A stretch of 64,000 nt of DNA from Halopseudomonas sabulinigri (GCF_900105255.1 NZ_LT629763.1:3730001-3794000), one strand, 5' to 3'. Numbered from the stretch's first letter, positions 51,828 to 61,829 are shown. Translations and numbers: made by a program. Notes: generated by a model not told the origin, from the letters alone.

Positions 51828-52784
51828 TTACTTGTTGCGCACTTCGGTAATCAGATTGGTCTCGTACGCTTCATGCAAGTGTTCTTCAACCAACTCCAGC
51901 AACGCCTCCGGACTGGGCAGGTCATGCTTGTTGGTCACTGTATTCAGGGCCATGCCGGCGCGAATGGAGAGATAGCCCTCGGTGGTTTTGAACGCCTTGA
52001 GGTTGAGGCCGTCGTGCAGGCGGCGGAAGCTGTTGGGCTTGCAGTCGCTGGCATCGTCGGCGAGGGTGACGATGGCAAAGGCATTGTTGCCCACCCGTGC
52101 AATGACGTCGGTCGGACGTACCAACTGCTGCAGGCGACGCGCGGTGCCACGTAGCACTTCCTGCTGTACGGCTTCGCCAAAGCGCTCGCCGAGCGAGGCG
52201 AGGTTCTGCACACCCAGCACCACCACACAGCAGGCGCCGCCACGGGCGTCAACGTTGCGCAGGGCGTCGTTCAGGCGTTGCAGCAGATAACGGCGGTTGC
52301 CAATGGCGGTCAGGGTGTCGACCAGATTGTGCTCTTCCAGCTGGGCGTTGTTGTTGGCCAGCAGGTGATTTTCATCCAGCAGGCGGTTGATCAGTTGGGA
52401 GGTGCGGTCAGCGGCAAAGATGCGCGGCAGCAGTTGTTCGTTCATCGACGACTTGCTGATGAAGTCGTCCACGCCGCGGTCAAAGGCTTCGCTGAGCACG
52501 TTATCGCCCTCGCGCGCGGTGAGCAGTACCACGTAGGTGTAATGGTCATCCTGCTCGTCCATCTGACGGATGCGGGTGGTCAGCTCCAGGCCGTCCATCT
52601 CCGGCATCAGCCAATCGGCGACCATGACGCTGGCCGGGCGCTGCTCGTGCATGCGCAAGGCATCCATGGCCGAGCTGGCAAACCGAATGTCGTTATAGCC
52701 GGCCTGACTCAGCGTATGGCCGATAACGGCGCTGCTGAACTTCGTATCGTCTACCACCATGATACTGAGTTGGGGGTTAGGCAT
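51828..52784 (-). CDS. Response regulator with degenerate GGDEF domain
   Basis: The 318-residue protein has an intact receiver domain: acidic pocket Asp12/Asp13 (VVDD), phospho-acceptor Asp57 ([11 protein letters not shown]), Thr89 (LLTAR) and Lys111 (FISKS). A linker helix leads to a GGDEF-like domain ([19 protein letters not shown]). The signature reads GNNAF (residues 232-236) instead of GG[DE]EF, so cyclase activity is improbable. An RxxD inhibitory-site motif (RPTD, 223-226) is retained exactly five residues upstream. It could therefore bind c-di-GMP as a phosphorylation-gated receptor. It is divergent from yajQ and precedes panE. Confidence 0.92.
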   Translation of the reverse strand: MPNPQLSIMVVDDTKFSSAVIGHTLSQAGYNDIRFASSAMDALRMHEQRPASVMVADWLMPEMDGLELTTRIRQMDEQDDHYTYVVLLTAREGDNVLSEAFDRGVDDFISKSSMNEQLLPRIFAADRTSQLINRLLDENHLLANNNAQLEEHNLVDTLTAIGNRRYLLQRLNDALRNVDARGGACCVVVLGVQNLASLGERFGEAVQQEVLRGTARRLQQLVRPTDVIARVGNNAFAIVTLADDASDCKPNSFRRLHDGLNLKAFKTTEGYLSIRAGMALNTVTNKHDLPSPEALLELVEEHLHEAYETNLITEVRNK

Positions 52785-52898
52785 ATAGAAGGTGCTCCCT
52801 GCTGTTCGTTGGCTGACTGCCGTTATAATGCCACGAGGTTATACTGTTGTTTTGTATTGAACATCATAATTTTGTGCTTTTTGTTTGAGGTTATTTGC
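52785..52898. promoter_or_regulatory. Divergent promoter region between REC-GGDEF and yajQ genes
   Basis: A 114-bp AT-rich gap with two -10-like boxes on the plus strand, TATAAT (52824-52829) and TATACT (52840-52845). Neither has a well-spaced consensus -35, so the exact yajQ promoter is not fixed. AGGTTATTTGC precedes the yajQ ATG. Confidence 0.5.
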
Positions 52899-53384
52899 AT
52901 GCCATCTTTTGACGTTGTCTCCGAACTTGATAAACATGAAGTAACCAACGCAGTGGATAATGCCACGAAAGAACTGGAGCGGCGCTACGATTTGCGAGGC
53001 AAGGGCGAGTTTGAGTTCAACCCCAAGGCCTTGCAGGTGACCATCAGTGCAGATGCCGACTTTCAGCTGGAGCAGATGTTGGAAATTCTCAAGTTGTGTC
53101 TGGTCAAGCGCAAGGTCGATATCCAGTGCCTTGAAATCAAGGCGTCATTTGCCTCTGGCAAGCAAGTAAAGCAGGATGTTGTGTTTAAAGAAGGGATCGA
53201 CAAGGAACTGTCGAAAAAAATTGTTGCCCTGATAAAGGATGCCAAATTGAAGGTACAGGCGGCGATTCAGGGTGAGCAGGTGCGGGTGACCGGTAAAAAG
53301 CGCGACGACCTTCAGGATGTTATGGCGCTGTTGCGTGGTGCATCGCTCGATATGCCGTTGCAGTTCAACAATTTTCGCGACTGA
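52899..53384 (+). CDS. yajQ: YajQ family cyclic-di-GMP/nucleotide-binding protein
   Basis: YajQ proteins are small two-domain ferredoxin-fold proteins; in Xanthomonas and Pseudomonas members have been reported to bind c-di-GMP and act with transcription factors. The 161-residue sequence [40 protein letters not shown]...LQFNNFRD matches the whole family. The start is ATG 52899; the open frame extends more than 600 bases upstream, but that part is antisense to the response-regulator gene. Its divergent neighbour carries a GGDEF domain with an intact I-site, so both may belong to the same signalling circuit (inference). Confidence 0.95.
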   Translation: MPSFDVVSELDKHEVTNAVDNATKELERRYDLRGKGEFEFNPKALQVTISADADFQLEQMLEILKLCLVKRKVDIQCLEIKASFASGKQVKQDVVFKEGIDKELSKKIVALIKDAKLKVQAAIQGEQVRVTGKKRDDLQDVMALLRGASLDMPLQFNNFRD

Positions 53385-53411
53385 TTGTATTTATCCAACT
53401 GGGGGAAGACG

Positions 53412-54263
53412 ATGGAAGAGATGATGGAAAAGCTCAAAGGCCTGGAAGAAGCTTGGCTGCCGCTGGTTATCGAGTACGGTAGCCAGTTTTTGCTGGCGCT
53501 GCTGACACTCGCAGTTGGCTGGTGGGTGATCGGTCGGCTGATCAGTGCGCTGCACAAAGTGATGCAGAAGCGCAATGTAGAGCCTACCTTGCACGGCTTT
53601 GTCTGCTCGCTGGCCGGCATTGCGCTCAAGGTGCTGTTGCTGGTCAGTGTGGCTGGCATGGTCGGTATCGAGACCACCTCCTTCATCGCCGTATTGGGTG
53701 CCGCCGGTCTGGCGGTTGGTCTGGCGCTGCAGGGCAGTCTGGCCAACTTTGCCGGTGGGGCCTTGATCCTGTTCTTGCGTCCCTTCCGCGCCGGTGAGTA
53801 CATCGAAGCGCAGGGTGTTGCCGGTACTGTCGACAGTATCCAGATTTTCAACACCATCCTGAAAACGCCGGACAACAAGACAGTGATAGTGCCCAACGGC
53901 AGCCTGTCGAACGGCAATATCATCAACTACTCCCGTCAGGCTACCCGTCGCGTGGATGTGAATATCGGCATTGATTACGGCGACGACGTCAAGCAGGCGC
54001 GCTCTATCCTGCTGGGCTTGGCCGCTGCAGACAGCCGTGTGTTGAAGGATCCGGAAGCCGTCGTCTGGCTGGTCTCGCTGGGTGATAACTCGGTCAACCT
54101 GTCGTTGCGCATGTGGGCCAAGACCGAAGATTTCTGGGGTGTGTTCTGGGACATCCAGGAGCAGGCCAAGGAAGCCTTCGACGCGCAGGGCATTACCATC
54201 CCATTCCCGCAGCGCACGCTGCACATGGTAACGCAGCCAGCAGCGGAGTCCGCTGCCGAGTAA
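53412..54263 (+). CDS. mscS: Small-conductance mechanosensitive channel MscS family
   Basis: A 283-residue MscS-type channel that releases solutes on hypo-osmotic shock. It has three N-terminal transmembrane helices, the last being the pore helix with the Gly/Ala pattern IAVLGAAGLAVGLALQGSLANFAGGALILFLRPFRAGEYI. The beta domain with VPNGSLSNGNIINYSRQATRRVDVNIGIDYGDD follows, then the C-terminal vestibule domain ending in GITIPFPQRTLHM. ATG 53412 has a GGGGAAG box. The gene follows yajQ closely (27 nt) and ends in a strong terminator. Confidence 0.95.
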   Translation: MEEMMEKLKGLEEAWLPLVIEYGSQFLLALLTLAVGWWVIGRLISALHKVMQKRNVEPTLHGFVCSLAGIALKVLLLVSVAGMVGIETTSFIAVLGAAGLAVGLALQGSLANFAGGALILFLRPFRAGEYIEAQGVAGTVDSIQIFNTILKTPDNKTVIVPNGSLSNGNIINYSRQATRRVDVNIGIDYGDDVKQARSILLGLAAADSRVLKDPEAVVWLVSLGDNSVNLSLRMWAKTEDFWGVFWDIQEQAKEAFDAQGITIPFPQRTLHMVTQPAAESAAE

Positions 54264-54280
54264 GCGCCTCAGCGGTACGC

Positions 54281-54307
54281 AAAAACCCGGTCTCGCGCCG
54301 GGTTTTT
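54281..54307 (+). terminator. Rho-independent terminator after mscS
   Basis: AAAAACCCGG / CCGGGTTTTT form an inverted repeat (54281-54290 with 54298-54307) with a short CG-rich loop and flanking A and T runs. It ends the yajQ-mscS transcript 17 nt after the stop. Confidence 0.9.
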
Positions 54308-54487
54308 CTCTTTTTGCGCTCACTGCAAGCTTTCTAACCCAATCAGTGCGCTTTTCGTCGATCCCGTCTCAGTTCGCGATACGCGGCGCGAGAAAGTCTG
54401 AACGTCTCTACTTTGTGTTTGTCCTTATCTATGGCCGACGCACCTTTAGGCGCGTTACTTAACGAACTACATGAGAAGGTGAACACT

Positions 54488-55003
54488 ATGAAACACGTCT
54501 TGAGAACCTCCTTGTTTGTAGCAGCTTTGATCCCAGCTTGGGGCATGGCCGCTCCTTCGGCGGGTGATAATGAAATAACCTTGAGTGGTGCTGGTGCCAG
54601 CGACAAGGATTTCGATAACAACGGGATTTCATTCCAAGGTAGCTGGGGTCAGTACCTGAGTGAGTCTTCCCTTTGGGGTATTCGCCAAAGCCTCGGGATT
54701 TCCGACTCTGAGGGCGAAAGCACCGATTTCACCGGTTCTACCCGCGCGTTCTACGACTATCACTTTGGTAGCGGCTCGCTGAAGCCGTTCATCGGCGCCA
54801 GTGTTGGTGGCATTTACGGTGATGGCGTGGACGACAGCTTCACGGCCGGTCCGGAACTGGGCCTGAAGTACTGGGTCAAGGATGACGTTTTCATCACCGG
54901 TATGATGGAGTATCAGTTCCTGTTCAAGAATAGCGACGGCGCCAGCGACAACTACGACGACGGCGCGATCTTCTACAGCGTAGGTGTTGGTTTCAACTAC
55001 TAA
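54488..55003 (+). CDS. Small outer-membrane beta-barrel protein (hypothetical)
   Basis: A 171-residue protein with a clear signal peptide (MKHVLRTSLFVAALIPAWGMA, cut before APSAG). The mature part is Gly- and aromatic-rich with alternating strands (TRAFYDYHFGSGSLKPFIGASVGGIYGDGVDDSFTAGPELGLKYWVKDDVFITGMMEYQFLF) and ends GVGFNY, an aromatic C-terminal beta-signal. This fits an 8-stranded OmpA/OmpW-like barrel. The surface loops are acidic and Ser/Asp-rich. AGAAGGTG precedes the ATG. It is monocistronic between the mscS terminator and the minus-strand ampG. Function is not assigned. Confidence 0.82.
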   Translation: MKHVLRTSLFVAALIPAWGMAAPSAGDNEITLSGAGASDKDFDNNGISFQGSWGQYLSESSLWGIRQSLGISDSEGESTDFTGSTRAFYDYHFGSGSLKPFIGASVGGIYGDGVDDSFTAGPELGLKYWVKDDVFITGMMEYQFLFKNSDGASDNYDDGAIFYSVGVGFNY

Positions 55004-55083
55004 GCCTCACAGCACGGCGCCCTGGCGGGCGCCGCTTGCTTTTGTACCGCTAACTCCCCTCTTTTTTGCCACGCTAACCCGCA

Positions 55084-56457
55084 TCAGTCGATGCCGGGGC
55101 GTTTCATCCTGTCCGGGTGAGCGAACTTCAACAGCATGAAGGCCAGTACTATGGCGGGCAAGCCGGTCAGCGCGGTCAGCATGAAAAACTCGGTCCACCC
55201 GACGCTCTGCGCCAATACACCGGTAAAGCCCGCGGCGAATTGACCGGGCAGCGTCATGACCGAACTGAACAGCGCATATTGAGTAGCGGTGTAGGCGGTA
55301 TTGGTCAGACTTGAGAGATAGGCAATAAACACCGAAATGGCCAGGCCGCCCGTTATATTGTCGGCGATGATGGCCAGTACCAGTCCATCCGGTTGCGGGC
55401 CTACGTGGGCCAGCCAGGCAAAGATCAGGTTGGTGGCTGGTGCCATGAAAGCGGTCAGGATCAGAATCGGCGCAATGCCGAAACGGGCTACCAGCAGACC
55501 GCCGAAGGCGGCGCCGGTCAGCGTCATGGCGAGTCCGAACGCGGCGGCGATGTTGGCGATCTGCTCCTTGCTGAAGCCGATGTCCAGGTAGAAGGGGTTG
55601 GCCATGGTGCCCATGAAAATATCGCTGATACGGAAGGTGGCGACAAACAGCAGTATCACCAGAGCAGCCTTCCCGTACCGGCTGAAGAATTCGGTAAAGG
55701 GTGAGACAAAAGCACTGAAAAACCAGGTCGACAGCGACAGGCGCCAGCCACGGTGCGGTGACTGATTGAGAAAGTGAGCCAGATGCGCTTCCTGCGCGAG
55801 CGTGTCCTGGGTGATGTGCACCTTGGGCTCGGCGATGCATAGCGTGGTCAGCACGCCAATCAGCATGCACAAGGCCATGCCGCTGTAGGCCAGGCTCCAG
55901 CTATCCAGCGCGGCGATGTGCAGCGCACCGGCGCCAGCCGCCAGAATCGCCACACGGTAGCCGGTCACGTATGTTGCCGCCATGGCCGCCTGGCGGTGCT
56001 TGGCTTCAGCTTCAACGCGGTAGGCATCGATGGCGACATCCTGGGTGGCCGAGCCAAAGGCAACCAGCACGGCCCAGACGGCGACCAGTTCCAGGTGTTC
56101 GCGCGGATCGCTCACCGCCATGCCGACCAGGCCGCCGGCAATCACCAGCTGGGCCAGCAGCATCCAGCTGCGCCGCCGACCCAGCAGACGCGTCAGCAGC
56201 GGTACGGGCAACCGGTCAATCAGCGGTGCCCAGAGCACCTTGATTGAGTGGGCCATGCCGACCCAGCTGAGAAAGCCGATCGCCGCCAGTTCTACTCCCA
56301 GGTCGCGCAGCCAGGCGCTGAAGGTGCCGCCCACCAGGAGCAGTGGCAAACCAGCCGAGAAGCCAAGAAACAGCATGCCGATAACGCGGGGTTGCAGATA
56401 AACCTTCAGCCCTTCCGGTTTGGGTGGGGTAGTGGAGTCGGAAGCAGGGGAGTGCAT
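55084..56457 (-). CDS. ampG: Muropeptide permease AmpG (MFS)
   Basis: AmpG imports GlcNAc-anhydro-muropeptides from periplasm to cytosol for recycling and beta-lactamase signalling. The 457-residue MFS protein has about 12 hydrophobic helices and AmpG hallmarks: MLFLGFSAGLPLLLVGGTFSAWLRDLGV, LWAPLIDRLPVPLLTRLLGRRRSWMLLAQ, FGSATQDVAIDAYRVE, and MANPFYLDIGFSKEQIANIAAAFG. The imported product is the substrate of AmpD, whose gene lies about 8 kb away in this window. The ATL gene follows upstream on the same strand. Confidence 0.93.
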   Translation of the reverse strand: MHSPASDSTTPPKPEGLKVYLQPRVIGMLFLGFSAGLPLLLVGGTFSAWLRDLGVELAAIGFLSWVGMAHSIKVLWAPLIDRLPVPLLTRLLGRRRSWMLLAQLVIAGGLVGMAVSDPREHLELVAVWAVLVAFGSATQDVAIDAYRVEAEAKHRQAAMAATYVTGYRVAILAAGAGALHIAALDSWSLAYSGMALCMLIGVLTTLCIAEPKVHITQDTLAQEAHLAHFLNQSPHRGWRLSLSTWFFSAFVSPFTEFFSRYGKAALVILLFVATFRISDIFMGTMANPFYLDIGFSKEQIANIAAAFGLAMTLTGAAFGGLLVARFGIAPILILTAFMAPATNLIFAWLAHVGPQPDGLVLAIIADNITGGLAISVFIAYLSSLTNTAYTATQYALFSSVMTLPGQFAAGFTGVLAQSVGWTEFFMLTALTGLPAIVLAFMLLKFAHPDRMKRPGID

Positions 56458-56488
56458 GAATGTCCTTGTTGTGTTGTTGTAAGGCGGC

Positions 56489-56845
56489 TTATGGCCAGCC
56501 GTGCTGGCGCAGGTTGACCCGGCCGTTGCGCACCAATACGCCTTCGGCCATCAGGCGTCGGCGTTGTTCCGCGCCGCTGGTGCTTTCGGGCGGCAGCGAC
56601 AGTTTGCCCTGGCTGTTGAGTACCCGATGCCACGGCAGGCGCGTGCCATCCGGTAGCTGGCCTAGCCAACGGCCGACCAAACGGGCGCCGCGGCCCATGC
56701 CAGCCAGTTCTGCCACCTTGCCATAGCTGGTGACCTTGCCAACCGGAATGCTGGCCAGCACCTGAAAAAAAGCTTCTTTGTGCCGCTCCGGCGCATCTAC
56801 GCTCGGGCTCTGTGGGAACACTGTCACCTTTTGCGGGTCTTTCAT
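56489..56845 (-). CDS. Alkyltransferase-like protein (ATL, MGMT family)
   Basis: A 118-residue MGMT-fold DNA-binding protein. The alkyl-acceptor motif PCHRV of true methyltransferases is PWHRVLNSQGKLSLP here, so the reactive Cys is replaced by Trp. ATL proteins bind O6-alkylguanine, bend DNA and hand the lesion to nucleotide-excision repair rather than reversing it. The Arg finger and DNA-binding helix lie in YGKVAELAGMGRGARLVGRWLG. It is divergent from the DUF481 gene and upstream of ampG on the same strand. Confidence 0.92.
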   Translation of the reverse strand: MKDPQKVTVFPQSPSVDAPERHKEAFFQVLASIPVGKVTSYGKVAELAGMGRGARLVGRWLGQLPDGTRLPWHRVLNSQGKLSLPPESTSGAEQRRRLMAEGVLVRNGRVNLRQHGWP

Positions 56846-56891
56846 GGATAATGCCCCGTTTTATCCGACGTTCCATTTGAAAGGTGAGAGC

Positions 56892-57914
56892 ATGCTGTTT
56901 GTACGCAAGGCCCTAATGTTGAGTCTGTCACTTGTGCCGCTGAGCAGTGTCGCCGATACGCTCTGGCTGGACAATGGGGATCGACTGACCGGCAAGATCG
57001 AGTTTCTTGAAGGCAGCAAAATATCGATAAAGACCGACTTCGCCGGCCTGATCGTGGTGAGCACGGCGCGGGTCAAAACCTTCGAGAGTGAGGATCCCCT
57101 GTTGCTCAAGCTGGGCGACAAGGCGCAGTACATCACGCGGGTCAATGCCGCAGACGAGGACGGGCAGGTCATGCTCGCTTTCGATGAGTCGAAGAATCAG
57201 GCGCGCTCCGTGCCGGTGGCCCAGATCAGTCAGCTGCTGGTGCCCAAGCCGATCATTCAGGACATGGTCTGGGAGGGCGATGCAACTGCCTCGCTGGAGC
57301 TCAAGGACACCTCGGGCACGGAAACCGAGGACCTGGACGTCGACCTGGCCACGCGCCTGCGCCACGGCGCCTGGCGGCATGATGTGGCACTGGACTACGA
57401 GCGCGATTACCGCGACGACGTGAAAAGCCGCCACGCCTGGGAGGCCGACTACGACCTTAACCGCTTCCTCACCGAACACTGGTTCTGGATGACCAGTGTG
57501 CGCTATCAGCGCGATTACCTGAACGAAATCGCCAAGCAGCGCCAGTTCGGTATGGGTCCGGGCTATGAATGGTGGAACAACTCGCTGGGCCGCTTTGAGA
57601 CCTCGGCACGACTGGACCGCATCTGGACTGAGGAGCGCGATGGCACCGAGAATGCCTACAACGCCCTGGGTCTGCAGTGGGATTACCGCCGCTTCCTGTT
57701 GGGCAAGCGGTTTGAGCTGTTCCACAAAGCCGAGACGCAGATACCGGATGACCCGAATGTGCGTTACATGATCGATACCGAGGCAGGGCTGCGTTACCTG
57801 TTGACCAGTTGGGCATCACTCAGTTTGAAAGCGGAGCTGGATTACCTGAACACCTCGGATGATACCGGTTACCGTGACACCCGCTATACTATGGGGCTGG
57901 GCGTCGGCTGGTAA
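56892..57914 (+). CDS. DUF481 family outer-membrane-type protein
   Basis: A 340-residue protein with signal peptide MLFVRKALMLSLSLVPLSSVA (cut before DTLWL). An N-terminal periplasmic region of beta repeats (LDNGDRLTGKIEFLEGSKISIKTDFAGLIVV) is followed by a DUF481 beta-barrel of long amphipathic strands (DVALDYERDYRDDVKSRHAWEADYDLNRFLTEHWFWMTSVRYQRDYL), ending TRYTMGLGVGW. ATG 56892 follows AAAGGTGAG. DUF481 proteins are salt- or stress-related in some Gammaproteobacteria, but the role is not established. A strong terminator follows. Confidence 0.88.
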   Translation: MLFVRKALMLSLSLVPLSSVADTLWLDNGDRLTGKIEFLEGSKISIKTDFAGLIVVSTARVKTFESEDPLLLKLGDKAQYITRVNAADEDGQVMLAFDESKNQARSVPVAQISQLLVPKPIIQDMVWEGDATASLELKDTSGTETEDLDVDLATRLRHGAWRHDVALDYERDYRDDVKSRHAWEADYDLNRFLTEHWFWMTSVRYQRDYLNEIAKQRQFGMGPGYEWWNNSLGRFETSARLDRIWTEERDGTENAYNALGLQWDYRRFLLGKRFELFHKAETQIPDDPNVRYMIDTEAGLRYLLTSWASLSLKAELDYLNTSDDTGYRDTRYTMGLGVGW

Positions 57915-57930
57915 GGCAAAGAGTCAAGGC

Positions 57931-57963
57931 AAAAAAACGGGCGCTCGCAGCGCCCGTTTTTTT
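57931..57963. terminator. Bidirectional terminator between DUF481 and the FabG-like gene
   Basis: AAAAAAACGGGCGCT / AGCGCCCGTTTTTTT is a nearly perfect inverted repeat (57931-57945 with 57949-57963) with A and T runs on both sides. It can terminate the plus-strand DUF481 transcript and the minus-strand reductase transcript, which converge here. Confidence 0.92.
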
Positions 57964-57980
57964 GTGCGGTAGCGGTCAGG

Positions 57981-58739
57981 CTAGATGCGCAGGCCGCCGT
58001 CCAGCTCCAGAATACGGCCGGTGTAGTAGTCGTTTTCGAACAGGTAGGCTGCCGAGTGCGCGATCTCTTCCGGTTTGCCCATCCGCTTGAGCGGGATGCC
58101 AGAAGTCATTTTTTCCAGTGCCTCGGGCTTCATGCTGCCGGTCATTTCGGTTTCGATGAAGCCGGGTGCAATGCCCGCAACGCGGATGTTGTAGCGCGAC
58201 AGCTCCTTGGCCCAAGTCACCGTCATGGCAGCGACACCGGCCTTGGCGGCGGTGTAGTTGGACTGACCTACGTTGCCGGCACGGGAGATCGAAGAGATGT
58301 TGATGATCAGGCCCTGATTGCCCAGCTCGATCATTTTGGCAGCCACTTCGCGGGTACCGAGGAATACGCCGGTCAGGTTGACGTCGATCACCGCCTGCCA
58401 CTGTGCCAGACTCATTTTCTGCGTCTGACCGTCTTTCACCTTGAGCAGCAGCCCGTCGCGCAGAATGCCAGCGTTGTTGATCAGGCCGTTGATGGCACCA
58501 AAGTCATCTGCCACCTGGCTCACCATATCAATGACCTGTTCTTCATTGGCCACGTTGCAAATGTAGGAGCGTGCGTCACCGCCGGCCGCCTTACAGGCCG
58601 CAACAGCGGCGTCGAGGGCTTCCTGATTGAGGTCAACGAGGGCCAGCTTGGCGCCTTTGCTCGCCAGGAACTCGCCCATGGAGCGGCCAAGACCCTGCCC
58701 GCCGCCGGTGATGATGATGACGCTGTCTTTCAATTGCAT
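57981..58739 (-). CDS. FabG-like 3-oxoacyl-ACP reductase / SDR
   Basis: A 252-residue SDR close to FabG. It has [43 protein letters not shown], the Ser of [16 protein letters not shown], the YTAAKAG motif and the C-terminal [15 protein letters not shown]. The presence of both NNAG and RDGLL is typical of beta-ketoacyl reductases, but this copy lies outside the fab cluster and may serve another acyl or polyhydroxyalkanoate pathway. It is divergent from fxsA. Confidence 0.88.
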   Translation of the reverse strand: MQLKDSVIIITGGGQGLGRSMGEFLASKGAKLALVDLNQEALDAAVAACKAAGGDARSYICNVANEEQVIDMVSQVADDFGAINGLINNAGILRDGLLLKVKDGQTQKMSLAQWQAVIDVNLTGVFLGTREVAAKMIELGNQGLIINISSISRAGNVGQSNYTAAKAGVAAMTVTWAKELSRYNIRVAGIAPGFIETEMTGSMKPEALEKMTSGIPLKRMGKPEEIAHSAAYLFENDYYTGRILELDGGLRI

Positions 58740-58869
58740 GAGGTGCTCCTCGGAAAGAATGATTGGTTCAGGTCGGCAAGAATGCCCGAGTTTCCCTGCG
58801 TTTTGAATACCTTTAACACCAGGTTGGTCACTTTCTGACTTGTGCCTGGGGTGACCTGTGGCGCTGTGC

Positions 58870-58898
58870 CTTGAAAGTGAGGCGTTTTATACCCATAT
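58870..58898 (+). promoter_or_regulatory. Heat-shock (sigma-32) promoter-like sequence upstream of fxsA
   Basis: CTTGAAA (58870-58876), 14 nt, ACCCATAT (58891-58898). The -35 is perfect and the -10 differs from CCCCATNT at one base. It is correctly placed 31 bp before the fxsA start. The same type of promoter precedes groES about 0.5 kb downstream. Confidence 0.72.
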
Positions 58899-58928
58899 AC
58901 ACGAGACATACATCCTTGAGAGGTGCGC

Positions 58929-59378
58929 ATGCCCTTTTTTCGCTTACTGATGTTGGCCTTCCCGCTGCTGGAGCTGGCATCACTCATTCTGCTTGGCGAC
59001 CGCATTGGCGTCGGCGCAACGCTGTTGTGGGTGCTGGGTAGCGGCTTGCTGGGCTTGGTGCTGATTCAGCGGCAGGGTTTCAGCATGCTGCAGCAGCTAC
59101 AGCTCAAAATGGCCGAGAATCGCTCGCCCTTCGCCGTACTTAAGACCGGTATGTGGTGGTTGCTTGCGGGCGTACTGCTGATGATCCCGGGCCTGATCAC
59201 TGACGCGCTGGCGGTGCCCTGTCTGGTCATGGCGTTGCTCAACAAGGGGCGGCCCGCACCCGGCGAACCCGGCGGGCCGGGCGTCTACAAGCAGGGTGGC
59301 AACACCATCATTGAAGGCGAGTGGAAGCCCGGCGAGGAAAAGCCGGTAGAGCCGGACCAGCGGATTGATCGGCAATGA
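58929..59378 (+). CDS. fxsA: FxsA family membrane protein
   Basis: A 149-residue inner-membrane protein with three to four hydrophobic segments (FFRLLMLAFPLLELASLILLG, LLWVLGSGLLGLVLI, MWWLLAGVLLMIPGLITDALAVPCLVMALL) and a hydrophilic Gly/Pro-rich tail. It matches FxsA, named for suppression of F-exclusion of phage T7 in E. coli. ATG 58929 follows GAGAGG; GTG 58923 is an alternative. It lies directly before groES, as in other Gammaproteobacteria, behind a sigma-32-like promoter. Confidence 0.92.
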   Translation: MPFFRLLMLAFPLLELASLILLGDRIGVGATLLWVLGSGLLGLVLIQRQGFSMLQQLQLKMAENRSPFAVLKTGMWWLLAGVLLMIPGLITDALAVPCLVMALLNKGRPAPGEPGGPGVYKQGGNTIIEGEWKPGEEKPVEPDQRIDRQ

Positions 59379-59397
59379 AAAAAATCTGCCGCAGGCC

Positions 59398-59425
59398 CTT
59401 GAAATAGCGAGTCGGGGCCCCATCT
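59398..59425 (+). promoter_or_regulatory. Heat-shock (sigma-32) promoter of groES-groEL
   Basis: CTTGAAA (59398-59404), 13 nt, CCCCATCT (59418-59425) is a perfect match to the sigma-32 consensus CTTGAAA-N11-16-CCCCATNT. It lies 155 bp before groES, leaving a long 5' leader. groESL is therefore predicted to be heat-induced through RpoH. Confidence 0.95.
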
Positions 59426-59580
59426 AGGTTGCACCGGTTTTGACAGGCTCTCCCGGAAGGGGAGCGACAGAACAGTGACGTGGCCTCTGGCCCGTCCTTC
59501 GGACCCGGTAAGGGTTCGTTTTTAACTCGAGATAGCCGTTTTTGCGGCATTTGACATTACCTATTGGGAGACACATAACG

Positions 59581-59874
59581 ATGAAAATTCGTCCGTTACA
59601 CGATCGCGTTGTCGTTCGTCGCAGCGAAGAAGAGACCAAAACCGCTGGTGGTATCGTTCTGCCAGGCTCAGCCGCAGAAAAGCCGAACACCGGTGTTGTC
59701 GTGTCCGTAGGTACCGGCCGTGTGCTGGACAACGGTGAAGTCCGCCCGTTGGCCCTCAAAGAAGGCGACAAGGTTGTTTTCGGTCCCTATTCCGGCAACA
59801 ACACCATCAAGGTTGATGGTGAAGACCTGCTGATCATGAGCGAAACCGAAATCTTTGGTGTGCTGGAAGCCTGA
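59581..59874 (+). CDS. groES: Co-chaperonin GroES
   Basis: GroES is the heptameric lid of the GroEL folding chamber. The start is ATG 59581 ([38 protein letters not shown]), which gives 97 residues with the mobile loop ([15 protein letters not shown]) and the late [30 protein letters not shown]. An in-frame ATG 39 bases upstream adds residues foreign to the family, and GGGAG lies before the chosen start. groEL follows after 48 nt. Confidence 0.98.
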   Translation: MKIRPLHDRVVVRRSEEETKTAGGIVLPGSAAEKPNTGVVVSVGTGRVLDNGEVRPLALKEGDKVVFGPYSGNNTIKVDGEDLLIMSETEIFGVLEA

Positions 59875-59910
59875 AACGGCTGCGCCGCACCCCTTTACGA
59901 ACTCATTTGA

Positions 59911-61572
<1,662 letters not shown>

Positions 61573-61594
61573 CACTGCTCCACCGCAGGCCCCG

Positions 61595-61623
61595 AAACCC
61601 GGCTCACTTGAGCCGGGTTTTTT
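61595..61623 (+). terminator. Rho-independent terminator after groEL
   Basis: GAAACCCGGCTC / GAGCCGGGTTTTTT (stem 61598-61606 with 61610-61618, ACTTG-type loop) is followed by a T-run. It ends the groESL operon 22 nt after the stop codon, so any transcript further downstream needs its own promoter. Confidence 0.93.
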
Positions 61624-61684
61624 ATTGCCGCCTGTTAAAGCGGGCGGTACACGCTGCTCGGCTGGTCAGGTACGGTGACTGTTT

Positions 61685-61702
61685 TGTAAGAGATCACCTA
61701 CA
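61685..61702 (+). promoter_or_regulatory. GacA upstream activating sequence (UAS) of the rsmZ-like gene
   Basis: TGTAAGAGATCACCTACA matches the known GacA consensus TGTAAG-N6-CTTACA at 11 of 12 fixed positions, including the preferred AT in the spacer. It lies about 180 bp before the inferred rsmZ start, with an AT-rich tract (about 61740-61800) between. Such a long spacing with intervening AT-rich DNA has been described for P. aeruginosa rsmZ. GacA is therefore the predicted activator. Confidence 0.85.
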
Positions 61703-61829
61703 AGGTGCGTAAGCGATTCGCACTTGAGTGCGTGGGGGATTGGTTGTTTTTGCTTAGGATAAACTCTAAGTGACTGTTTGTTATTGATTTTTATTTTGCA
61801 GTGCGGTGGCTGTTGCTGTTTTTGCCGGG

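Noticed and set aside
52278..52898. N-terminal extension of yajQ by about 207 residues
   Set aside because: This part is antisense to the REC-GGDEF gene; the YajQ family starts at [12 protein letters not shown], and AGGTT lies before ATG 52899.
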